64,000 nucleotides of DNA from JAYPAN01 sp038123715 (GTDB taxonomy: Bacteria; Pseudomonadota; Alphaproteobacteria; RS24), in contig JAYPAN010000004.1 in NCBI GenBank assembly GCA_038123715.1, positions 1 through 64,000 of the forward strand, given 5' to 3'. The translations under genes and the position numbers were made by a program. Positions 1 through 7,612 of this stretch are shown here, piece after piece (the first letter of the stretch is position 1; each line of letters begins with the position of its first letter). The notes under the pieces are model-generated. The model searched no databases and was not told the origin of the DNA. It was given only the letters and a program-made list of their open reading frames with translations.

Positions 1-2564
1 GGCGAGTGCTCTGGCCTAGATGAATATTTGGCTCCACGATATGTAATTGAGATTGATGGAGGACAAAAACGGTTTGAAGCAATTGAAGTTGTAAAAAAGT
101 GTATGTTGGCACAGGACACAAACCCAAAACCCGAATTCGCAGGAAAATTGGCGGCTTTGGTTTCCCTTTTGGCGCCAGATGAAGAGTTTGATTTTATTTT
201 TGGGCCATCCGATGATAAAGCTACCAATCAAAATTTAATCGGCTTCGTCAATAGTGCATCTGCGCCAAACAACAATGATGGTTGGTACGAATATGCTATG
301 GGCGCCATTCTTTTTGAGGGGTGGTTTCAGGAAGAAGAAGATAAAGAAGCTGCTTGCAAGTTCCTTAAAACGGCTCACGAGAAGGGTGCAGGTTTAGCAG
401 CCCATTTGCTGTATGAGTGTTATGTTTGGTCCGTGGCAGGGGCCCCAGATAAAGCGGAAGCTTATAGCCTTCTAGAAAGTTCAGCAGATGACGGTGACCC
501 ACGATCTCTATTGCAGTTGGGACTTCTTGCCGCCTGGCCGGACGATGATAAGCCAAATTTAGAAGAAGCGAAGAGTTACCTCAGGGCAGCTATGGCTAGA
601 GGGCATTATACTGCAGCAGATGTCCTTGTTTTCGTGCTGCTTCAAGTGGCTGATGATCGGCAATCTACTAGAGAAGCCCTTGATATATTGGATGCATATT
701 CCGCAAAAACGGATTATCGGCAAAACTCTGACACTTATGCAATTAGAGAAACATTTATTCTGGTGCATCTTGGATCAAAGTTCAGGGGCAAATTAAAAAA
801 ATTTGGACTAGAAAATAAGTTAGACCGTGCCCGAGCACTGAAGATGTTAGGTGACGAAGACGAACTCGACCTAGTAATCGATACAGCAGATTTCATAATT
901 GAGTCTGAAGACCCTTTACCATATGAATTCATGAGTAAAGAAGAATTTCTGCCTACTCTTGAGCTTCTTAAAAAGCAAGCATCGAACGAAGACAATGAAT
1001 ATTTCAGCGAAGCTAACGGAATACTTTCAGCTTATTATTATTATGGATCATTCGATAAGAAGAACCCAGAGCTAGCGATAAAACACGGCCGATTGGCTGC
1101 AGAATCTGGGGGGCACAACGCACAATATAATTATGCGGATCGATTATTCGAGTTCCGTCACATAGTCAATCGTTCCAATCCTACTGAAGAAGCAATGGAA
1201 TTTGCCCTGATTGCTGCGCAAACAAACGCACTCGACGATCAGTCAAGGGCATTTAATTTAGCCGGCATTATTGCGGAACATACAGGCGATTTTCAAAAAG
1301 CTCGAGAGTATTACAGGATGGCATATGACCGAGGCAGGGAGGCCATTGACTACGAGGGAATTGGGGCCTCCAATCTGCTGCGGCTTGAACTTCATCTAGG
1401 AGATAAGAAAAATAATATTGAAGAAAGAAAAAAACTTTTCGAGATGGCAAGAAATGAGTCTCCAGATGACCTGCTTATGTCTTACGACGTTACATCGACT
1501 GTTTCATATGAGGATTGGCTGATAAAGCGAAAGGCTATGAGCATGGCAGATGTCTTTCAGGAATTAGGCTGGCTCTATCGAAATCAAATCTTACTTGAAA
1601 ATGAAAATGCGAAAGAAAAAGCGAGGCTCAGCTTCAAAAACTTCTGGATATGCCAAACGCTGTCTAAAGAGGCTTGGATGACAAAGCAATGCGAAATGGC
1701 ACAGAAAGATCTGGCCCTTTACTTCGTCGGTGAAGAGGAGGCAAACCTGGTGGCACAGGCAAGACGAGAGATGTTGGGGCTTCCAAAAGAGTATGTGGCA
1801 AAAAGCGACGAGAAAGCAGTTGCGCAAAAGGCTGGCAAATCATTAGCGTTGATATTCTATGCAGACGAATATCAGTCGCTCGAAAACCTTGTTACGCCTA
1901 AAAATGATGCAAGTCGCCTTTCAAGTATACTCAAGAATAAATACGGATATGAAACCAAAGTAATACCAAACCCGGATAGGAGAGAATTAATTCAAGAGCT
2001 TAATGCAGCCAAGTCTCTGGAAAAAAATGATAAGCTAATAGTTTACTTTGCTGGACATGGGAAAAGCGAGGCTAACACCTCTTTTTGGTTGCCAGTTGAT
2101 GCTAGCCCAGACGATGACACCCAATGGTTAGAGGATAACACGATTAAGCGGAAACTGTCTCAAATTCCCGCTCGAAACATATTAGTTGTTGCCGATACCT
2201 GTTTTTCGGGGAACCTTACCCGAGGCGTGGAGGTTGTCGATGTTGACATCAACGACGTCGTCTATGACGAGCTCGAGGCAACTAAATCAAGGGTGGCAAT
2301 TAGTTCAGGCGGAGACCAGCCAATATTAGATTCCGCAAGTGGTCAGCATTCTATATTTTCATCAGCTTTTCTATCCTATCTTGAAAGAACTGAAAAACCA
2401 TTTTCAGCCCAAGAACTCGTTAGCGATATTTACAGGCCAGTACTGGAGACCTCGATTANNNNNNNNNNNNNNNNNNNNNNNNNNNNNNNNNNTCACCTAG
2501 GTTTGGCGAATTAATTCGGGCTGGTCATGAGGGGCTAGGGTTCGTCTTTTATCCAAAAAAATAA
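1..2564 (+). CDS. SEL1-repeat protein with C-terminal caspase-like (peptidase C14) domain, 5'-partial and interrupted by an assembly gap
   Basis: The reading frame is open to the first base of the window, so the real start lies upstream and the TTG at 28 is only the first start-like codon. The N-terminal and central parts look like SEL1/TPR-type helical repeats (motifs such as A-x-Y-L-x-x-A and A-x-x-G-x-x-x-A). The last third is caspase-like: counted from position 28, a His at residue 677 in YFAGHGKSE and a Cys at residue 725 in ADTCFSGNL form the expected His/Cys dyad. A 34-base run of N (2459-2492) lies near the 3' end. Read straight through, the frame ends in HLGLAN at 2514. The frame starting at 2493 instead gives SPRFGELIRAGHEGLGFVFYPKK and stops at 2562-2564, a far more natural C14 ending. 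The gap length is therefore probably a placeholder. SEL1 repeats suggest a protein-binding scaffold and the C14 domain a cysteine protease; the substrate is unknown. Confidence 0.8.
2459..2492. other. Assembly gap (run of N)
   Basis: There are 34 consecutive undetermined bases inside the 3' end of the caspase-like gene. The length is not a multiple of three, and the frame on each side differs. The gap size should not be trusted. Confidence 0.99.
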
Positions 2565-2645
2565 AAAAATATGGAATAAAATAGGTCGTTCTTACGTCTC
2601 CTTATTATAGCGCATTCGCTTAAAACTTATTTAAGGAGATTTAAA

Positions 2646-2921
2646 ATGACTAACTTTATGAAAGCACTAACTTTTGCGGCAGTACTCGTTTCAACACTGT
2701 CCTATTCACAAGCCTTCAGCCCCAATAATAATCTGGACGCTCTTAACAGTAATGACATCCTAATTAATAAACCAGAAGCTTCGGAGGGCGACCATAAATC
2801 AATTGTTCAAATTGCCTGTTATGGTTGCATAAGCAATGAAACTGGCCGCCCTCGCACGAATTATGTGAAGCCTCATTATCGCAGCAACGGAACTTATGTA
2901 AGCGGATACTGGAGGAGCTAG
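2646..2921 (+). CDS. Small exported protein of unknown function
   Basis: This 91-residue protein starts with a clear Sec signal peptide: Met-Thr-Asn, a Lys, then a hydrophobic run ending near SYSQAFS. A strong ribosome site, TAAGGAGAT, sits about seven bases before the ATG. The mature part is short and polar. It has two Cys close together (ACYGC) and a basic, Tyr/Arg-rich tail ending YVSGYWRS. I recognise no family. It is followed at once by a perfect hairpin, so it is probably a single-gene transcript. Base composition is AT-rich like the rest of this accessory stretch. Confidence 0.7.
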   Translation: MTNFMKALTFAAVLVSTLSYSQAFSPNNNLDALNSNDILINKPEASEGDHKSIVQIACYGCISNETGRPRTNYVKPHYRSNGTYVSGYWRS

Positions 2922-2930
2922 TGGATATCA

Positions 2931-2959
2931 ATTGGCGGGGGCGTATTTCCCCCGCCAAT
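2931..2959 (+). terminator. Perfect GC-rich hairpin downstream of the small exported protein
   Basis: An 11-bp perfect stem (ATTGGCGGGGG pairing with CCCCCGCCAAT) encloses the 7-base loop CGTATTT, starting ten bases after the stop codon. No T-run follows, so it may be a Rho-independent-like terminator, a transcript-stabilising hairpin, or both. Confidence 0.6.
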
Positions 2960-3006
2960 CTCGACTAACTATGAAACGTGAACTAAACTTTTAGGAAGTA
3001 TATGCG

Positions 3007-3846
3007 ATGGAAACTCATTATGTAGAGATAACCAAACATGCAAAGTTCGATTGCATTCCGCTACGGTTCGGGTTCATTCCAGAAGTAAATGTCGGAGTTT
3101 TGAGGGCAACTTACGATGAAGCAGGAACCCAGAACCAAAAACCAAGGGAAATTGGTCTCGGGAACAGGCACTATAAGGGGGAATTAGAATTCACTGATGG
3201 TCAGATTATAAGCAATGCTACTTTTGTTCTTGCCTCTAATGATCGAATTGTTTCTGTCTTCACAGGTGAAAGCCGGGTGAATAGAGCCGTCGGAGAAATT
3301 GTTCGGGACATGAGAATTAGCGGAAAAATAGACAGCAATTGGATTATCGATAACCTATATGGTCCGTATAGGGATGGAAAAGTGAAAACGGGCTCAGATC
3401 TCATTAGCTTGCTAGTAGAAATTGGCATTCAGGCGCAAGCAACTGGTCAGAGTGAGCCGACGCCTGAGGAGCTGGAACGGCAAAATGAAAGAGACCGTAA
3501 ACTTCGGGATGCCCTGGCCGAAAACGCAGGCTTAAAAAGACGTATTAACGAAACAGAAAAACAGAGGCCTCAATATAAGGGCGAGGATATTGCCATTGCG
3601 CCACCCTGTACCCTTGCAAAAGTGGAAACGGGAGAAAGGCGTAACTATAGAGGTGAGGTTGTCGAGTGCACATTCCTTCACTTTGAAGAGAGAGTTCCAG
3701 TGCGCACCATGGATAAGTGGGCGGACCCAGAGGGTAAAATTACTGAATATGCAAAAACGCTTATCGGCAAAAAGATTCATACCACGTCTTGGAAGCCTCA
3801 AATTTTCTCTCCTCTTAATTGGTTCAGGAGTATCTATGAAGTTTGA
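3007..3846 (+). CDS. Hypothetical cytoplasmic protein with central coiled coil
   Basis: This 279-residue protein has no signal peptide or membrane segment. The ATG has AGGAAG upstream, with another ATG-like triplet between. The first ~140 residues look globular and mixed alpha/beta. Residues ~155-200 are rich in Glu, Arg, Lys and Gln (EELERQNERDRKLRDALAEN) and look like a short coiled coil. The C-terminal ~80 residues contain GERRNYRGEVVECTF and end with Trp/Phe-rich IFSPLNWFRSIYEV. I recognise no family. It lies 69 bases before the EVE-HNH nuclease on the same strand, so the two could be co-expressed. A defence-related partner role is only a guess from position. Confidence 0.6.
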   Translation: METHYVEITKHAKFDCIPLRFGFIPEVNVGVLRATYDEAGTQNQKPREIGLGNRHYKGELEFTDGQIISNATFVLASNDRIVSVFTGESRVNRAVGEIVRDMRISGKIDSNWIIDNLYGPYRDGKVKTGSDLISLLVEIGIQAQATGQSEPTPEELERQNERDRKLRDALAENAGLKRRINETEKQRPQYKGEDIAIAPPCTLAKVETGERRNYRGEVVECTFLHFEERVPVRTMDKWADPEGKITEYAKTLIGKKIHTTSWKPQIFSPLNWFRSIYEV

Positions 3847-3915
3847 TTTGAGGCTGGTGTGTCAGTGTAAGTATCTTACTGCTAAATTTTAGACGTCAAA
3901 AATGGAGAAAGCAGA

Positions 3916-4860
3916 ATGAGATATTGGTGGGTCAGCCAAAACCAAACCTTTAGGCATGAGATTGGCGGTGGTTACATGTGGTCACCGAAGAGAGCAAAGA
4001 ATGGCAACGCCATTCTGTCATACACTAACATGACACGGGCTAGCGTTGGCGATATCGTCTTCGCTTTTTACCAAGGCAAGGTTCAGTATATTGGTGCCGT
4101 CGCTGCACATGCCCTCAGTTCATCGAAGCCAGAAGAATTTGGAAATTCTGGTGTCGCTTGGTCGAATGATGGGTGGCTTGTACCTGTTTCATGGGCACCA
4201 TTGCCCAAGGCGGTTTCCCCCAAACAGCATATTGAGCAGTTAAGGCCGCTTCTTCCATCTAAGCATTCACCTATTCGGGCAAATGGGGAAGGAAATCAGG
4301 CCTATCTTTTTGAAATTTCTCACGATTTAGCCAACCAAATTTTGCAAATTGCGGAAACCAATGATGAGTTGATCAATGGTCTTTTAAACCTTGGACAAGA
4401 AGGTCAGCCAGTCGTAAGGGCGCTAGAGGCAGAAATCGAACAGTCTATTTTGGGCGATCATAATTTAGATGAAACGGAAAAGGACAACCTTATCAAGTCG
4501 AGAAAAGGGCAAGGAAAATTTAAGTCAAATTTAATGAAAGTTGAAAACCATTGCAGGCTTACAGGCCTTACCGACAAAAGATTCCTGATCGCAAGTCATA
4601 TTAAAGCCTGGTCGAAGTGTGAAACCAATTCTGAACGGCTGGATGGGCATAATGGTTTTCTTTTTGCACCAAACCCAGACAAGCTCTTTGATAACGGCTT
4701 TATTGGCTTTGAAGATAATGGAAACTTGATGGTCAGTTCATTAATTTCAGAAGATCTGTTGCGTCTTTTGGGGTTTTCGTCCTCTGCAAATGTGGGCTCG
4801 TTTTCTCAAGCTCAATGTGCCTATCTTCGATTTCATCGAGAAAATACGTTCAAAGAATAG
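3916..4860 (+). CDS. EVE-like domain plus HNH endonuclease (predicted modification-dependent, type IV-like restriction enzyme)
   Basis: This protein has 314 residues; ribosome site GGAGAAAG precedes the ATG. Residues 1-~140 start MRYWWVSQNQTF and contain GDIVFAFYQGKVQYIGAV. This matches the EVE/PUA-like fold that recognises modified bases in DNA. The C-terminal third is an HNH_2-type nuclease: SHIKAW with His228, HNG at 245-247, and PNPDKLFDNGFIGF with Asn253 and Asp255. These are the usual metal-binding and catalytic positions of the family. EVE-HNH proteins are known to cut DNA containing modified cytosines, so restriction of modified phage DNA is the likely role (inference from family). 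No methyltransferase neighbour is seen, as expected for a type IV-like enzyme. Confidence 0.8.
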   Translation: MRYWWVSQNQTFRHEIGGGYMWSPKRAKNGNAILSYTNMTRASVGDIVFAFYQGKVQYIGAVAAHALSSSKPEEFGNSGVAWSNDGWLVPVSWAPLPKAVSPKQHIEQLRPLLPSKHSPIRANGEGNQAYLFEISHDLANQILQIAETNDELINGLLNLGQEGQPVVRALEAEIEQSILGDHNLDETEKDNLIKSRKGQGKFKSNLMKVENHCRLTGLTDKRFLIASHIKAWSKCETNSERLDGHNGFLFAPNPDKLFDNGFIGFEDNGNLMVSSLISEDLLRLLGFSSSANVGSFSQAQCAYLRFHRENTFKE

Positions 4861-4912
4861 GCTCCAAATTTAGGGGCAGATAAGCGAGAAGAATTTGACG
4901 GAGCAATGCAGG

Positions 4913-5272
4913 CTATTGAACAAGCGAATTGAGCCAATTGACCGCCTCCTTCCCCCATGCTTTCCATGCGGGTTGCGGGTTCTTATTTGGAACACAGGCA
5001 AAATCAACATGGCGCTCTAGCTGGCCTTCATAAAAGCTTTCCCTTTCATTAAAGATAATTTCTTTTTCAAAATCGCATAAAGATGAAGCAACACTTGTCC
5101 AGCTAGTAGTCGGCCGCACATTTATCTCTATCACGTCACATGCCCGACCATTCACCTGGCCCTTAATACGTTCAATCTCTTTCGCTTCAACTAACGAAAA
5201 ATTGCAGGCCCTGTTTTCCCCAAAAGCCGGCGTAGCAAACAGAAGCGCGATAATGGTTGGGATGCGGGTCAT
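4913..5272 (-). CDS. Small exported protein, MTRI-leader family (copy A)
   Basis: 119 residues with signal peptide MTRIPTIIALLFATPAFG; the mature part starts around ENRACNF. Four Cys in the mature part could form two disulfides. No family is recognised. The first ~40 coding bases are nearly identical to those of the neighbours at 5281-5556 and 7067-7471, while the mature parts are unrelated. It lies 8 bases after the stop of the upstream lipoprotein gene (5281), with AGGAAG before its ATG, so it is probably the second gene of a two-gene operon. It lacks its own copy of the upstream promoter-like element. Confidence 0.65.
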   Translation of the reverse strand: MTRIPTIIALLFATPAFGENRACNFSLVEAKEIERIKGQVNGRACDVIEINVRPTTSWTSVASSLCDFEKEIIFNERESFYEGQLERHVDFACVPNKNPQPAWKAWGKEAVNWLNSLVQ

Positions 5273-5280
5273 TTTGCTTC

Positions 5281-5556
5281 CTATTTACAGAATGTTTCGA
5301 AAACAGCGGAATAGTTGGCGGCGACGTCTGTCAGCCATTTTATCTCTGCTTTGACCTCCTCGCTTTCTGCAGCGGTTTCGGGAATAAGCACCAGTTTTTT
5401 CCATTCCCCATCAGCTTGTTCGAGCAAATCAACAATGGCTTTAACTGTTTCCTCGCAGTCTCGCTCGTCATTGCTGCGCTCAGAATTGGCGTCCTCGCAC
5501 GCCGCCAGCATTGGCATAGCAAACAGGATCGCGATGATGGTCAGGATTCGGGTCAT
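5281..5556 (-). CDS. Small lipoprotein, MTRI-leader family (copy B)
   Basis: 91 residues. Signal peptide MTRILTIIAILFAMPMLAAC ends in a lipobox (LAAC), so the mature protein is probably lipid-anchored at its first Cys. The mature part is acidic and helical (EETVKAIVDLLEQADGEWKK) with two further Cys. No family is recognised. AAGGAGACATAA precedes the ATG, and the shared leader element follows upstream. It is the first gene of a likely two-gene unit with the exported protein at 4913-5272. Confidence 0.65.
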   Translation of the reverse strand: MTRILTIIAILFAMPMLAACEDANSERSNDERDCEETVKAIVDLLEQADGEWKKLVLIPETAAESEEVKAEIKWLTDVAANYSAVFETFCK

Positions 5557-5574
5557 TTATGTCTCCTTCAAGCA

Positions 5575-5615
5575 CATCAGAGTAAACTGAACCTCAATTC
5601 AGAGGCAATACACGA
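5575..5615 (-). promoter_or_regulatory. Shared leader element, copy B (putative promoter with internal dyad)
   Basis: Read on the minus strand, this copy contains TTGCCT-N16-TTTACT, a plausible sigma-70 -35/-10 pair. The spacer carries CTGAA-N6-TTCAG, a small dyad. The same sequence recurs at 6313-6353, 7002-7041 and 7490-7523. Conservation of DNA that is not translated argues for a regulatory role. Confidence 0.6.
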
Positions 5616-5784
5616 CGCGCGATAAAGCAGGACGTTTTGTAAAGGGCTATGGCGGTAACGCTAATGGTAAGCTAAAGAAGGCTCACTAATTACTGCTCTT
5701 TTCAGGAAAGTCGAAGGAAACGAGAAATTGCATCTCGTTGTTGGGTGACGCCCGACGAAGTTCTCGCCTGACGCAGTTTTCTGT

Positions 5785-6294
5785 CTACTCCACTATAAAT
5801 TGACCAAATACAAATTTGCCTTCCTTTTGCAAACCGCTCTCCCCGATGGGCCGCCCGACAGCAAGTGGCACGTTTCCAATATACAGCGGGTATTTGCCAG
5901 GCTTTATCGGAACAAAGCTAACATGCGCTGCACCTATTTCGTCGCACTCGATAGCGTTGAAACTTAACCCCTGCAAATGGACTTCAATGTCACCTATTGT
6001 AACCAGCCGCAAATGGGCATTGTTCAAAAGCTCCGACATTTCAACACGCCAACCAGAGAGGTCGCCCTGCACATCTGGACAATCAATCTTCAAGCGATAA
6101 TAGCGTCCCGACAAGAGGCGGATTTCCATCGGCTCTAACTTAGGTGCGCCATTGTGGTCTGTGGTTATGGTTAGCGAAGTTCGAATGGGTGGAAATTCGG
6201 CAAGATTACCTCGAGAGCCTTCAGTCGCAGATGCTTTAAAAGCAGCTCCAGGCATCACCCACAACAGAGCGATGATTGGCAGTATGCGAGTCAT
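5785..6294 (-). CDS. Exported protein, MTRI-leader family (copy C), possibly cupredoxin-like
   Basis: 169 residues; signal peptide MTRILPIIALLWVMPGAAFKASA. GGAGACATAA precedes the ATG and the shared leader element lies just upstream. The mature part looks all-beta. The C-terminal stretch SFVPIKPGKYPLYIGN resembles the PG-x-Y turn of cupredoxin-like folds, but the usual copper ligands (His/Cys/Met set) are not all visible. I would call it a periplasmic beta-sandwich of unknown function, with a cupredoxin-like fold as a low-confidence option. Confidence 0.6.
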   Translation of the reverse strand: MTRILPIIALLWVMPGAAFKASATEGSRGNLAEFPPIRTSLTITTDHNGAPKLEPMEIRLLSGRYYRLKIDCPDVQGDLSGWRVEMSELLNNAHLRLVTIGDIEVHLQGLSFNAIECDEIGAAHVSFVPIKPGKYPLYIGNVPLAVGRPIGESGLQKEGKFVFGQFIVE

Positions 6295-6312
6295 TTATGT
6301 CTCCTCTATACA

Positions 6313-6353
6313 AATCAGAGTAAACTGAACCTCAATTCAGAGGCAATACACGA
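6313..6353 (-). promoter_or_regulatory. Shared leader element, copy C (putative promoter with internal dyad)
   Basis: The core of copy B (5575-5615) repeats here with the same TTGCCT-N16-TTTACT arrangement, placed at the same distance from the downstream ATG, and the ribosome-site region GGAGACATAA is shared too. Confidence 0.6.
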
Positions 6354-6419
6354 TGCCCAGTAAATAGGGATATTTAATGCTAAGATGGAGAACCCCAGTG
6401 TGCGAGGAGGCTTTCTAAA

Positions 6420-6977
6420 ATGCGGCTTTTAACAATGGCATTTGTTTTAATCATGTTCGGCTTCCCAGCCTTTACGCAAGACCAAAGCGCAACTCTGAAT
6501 TTAGATCTTCAAAATATTGCCCCCATGAACCAAACACTCGATAGCATGAGGGCCGACAGAAGTTCAGGCAAATATAGCGAACGAATTTTGGGTTTATTAG
6601 CCGACCCTACATTTTTCGTTCAGACGTCATTTTACATTACGAAAGACCTTCCCAAGCGAGCGCCAAGTGTCAAATCCGAAAAAAATGGTTTCGTCATAAG
6701 GCATGTGGCAACATGTAACCAAAACGTTAATCGGGAAGAGGATTATGAGGGCAAGTGCAAAGATTACTATTTTAAGTGGGACCAATCGGTTGCCGACAAT
6801 GGCTCAGCAAATGTGGAGTTGGAGATTCATCCTACTTGCCTCGATGATTCCTGCCACCACGAGTATCATCAATTTGAATTGGTGCAAGAAGGCGATGTTG
6901 TGTGGCGTTATAAGAGCCATAAAAAAGGACTGCGCTGCGATCTATTGCGCGGCGGTGGCTCACCGCCATGCTTGTAA
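6420..6977 (+). CDS. Exported protein of unknown function
   Basis: 185 residues; signal peptide MRLLTMAFVLIMFGFPAFTQ with predicted cleavage near TQDQ. GAGGAGG lies nine bases before the ATG. The mature domain has six Cys (CNQNVN, GKCKDYY, PTCLDDSC, LRCDLL, PPCL), which points to a disulfide-rich periplasmic or secreted protein. No family is recognised. It runs opposite to the MTRI-leader genes and does not share their leader DNA. Confidence 0.65.
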   Translation: MRLLTMAFVLIMFGFPAFTQDQSATLNLDLQNIAPMNQTLDSMRADRSSGKYSERILGLLADPTFFVQTSFYITKDLPKRAPSVKSEKNGFVIRHVATCNQNVNREEDYEGKCKDYYFKWDQSVADNGSANVELEIHPTCLDDSCHHEYHQFELVQEGDVVWRYKSHKKGLRCDLLRGGGSPPCL

Positions 6978-7001
6978 ACGATTTTTGATATTTCTAGTGC
7001 A

Positions 7002-7070
7002 ATCGGCGCAAACTGAACCCCGAGTCAGAGGCAATACACGATGCGCGATGATGGTTGGGATGCGGGTCAT
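7002..7070 (-). pseudogene. Remnant of an MTRI-leader gene fused to a leader element
   Basis: On the minus strand, an ATG at 7068-7070 opens a copy of the shared signal-peptide start (MTRIPTIIA, 7043-7070). After GCGC it passes straight into a copy of the leader element (7041 down to 7002). The body of the gene is missing. The simplest reading is a deletion between two cassettes at the short GCGC identity, leaving a signal-peptide stub and a promoter-like element with nothing downstream. Its ATG overlaps the TGA of the gene at 7067-7471. Confidence 0.6.
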
Positions 7071-7471
7071 TGTTCGGCCTTACAAACAAGTTCGCCTTCA
7101 TTGATTTCCTTGCAAGTGATTGGGGGGCGCACGGGCTTGGCCTCAGCCCCTGCTGTCACTTTGTTTTGCGGGCTCACCGGCGAACGAACCCGCGCACCAT
7201 CCTGGGCGTTCAAAAACGCCTCGGTTTCTTCTGCCGTCAAATCATAGACTTGAATTCGCCCCTCAAGAATTGCCCGGCCCTGACTGGCGCGCAGACGGCG
7301 CAGTTCCGGTTCCCTTTGCGCACGCAACCCAACCGCAGGATTGCCAAACCGGTCAAGAACCATGTCACCCTTATCAAGCGCGCCGCTGAGATTGCCCGTA
7401 TCAATAATTTGCGCCTGAGCCGCCGCCGGCGCAGCAAACAGAAGCGCGATAATGGTTAGGATGCGAGTCAT
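7067..7471 (-). CDS. Small exported protein, MTRI-leader family (copy D)
   Basis: 134 residues; signal peptide MTRILTIIALLFAAPAAAQAQ with a clean AQA-type cleavage site. AAGGATTG precedes the ATG, and leader element copy D lies upstream. The mature part has a charged middle (EPELRRLRASQGRAILEGRI), a Pro-rich stretch, and two Cys near the C-terminus. It has no recognised family. Its DNA is more GC-rich than copies A-C, closer to the chromosomal core that follows. The stop codon overlaps the ATG of the remnant at 7043-7070. Confidence 0.65.
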   Translation of the reverse strand: MTRILTIIALLFAAPAAAQAQIIDTGNLSGALDKGDMVLDRFGNPAVGLRAQREPELRRLRASQGRAILEGRIQVYDLTAEETEAFLNAQDGARVRSPVSPQNKVTAGAEAKPVRPPITCKEINEGELVCKAEQ

Positions 7472-7489
7472 TTACAATCCTTGATAATC

Positions 7490-7523
7490 ATCAGCGTAAA
7501 CTGAACCCCGATTCAGAGGCAAT
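7490..7523 (-). promoter_or_regulatory. Shared leader element, copy D (putative promoter)
   Basis: The minus strand again shows TTGCCT-N16-TTTACG with a CTGAA...TTCAG dyad in the spacer, 19 bases upstream of the ATG of copy D. The far-upstream flank differs from the other copies. The rest of 7524-7612 shows nothing I can name. Confidence 0.55.
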
Positions 7524-7612
7524 CATTTTTCTAAAATTGCCCGCATAAACCAATGGCTTCCTCGATGCCACTTTCCCCGCACAGCCAGCCAAGTTTAGCG
7601 GGTAGGTTTGAG

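Noticed and set aside
28..30. TTG as start of the caspase-like gene
   Set aside because: The frame is open back to base 1 with protein-like sequence and no ribosome site, so the gene is cut by the window edge.
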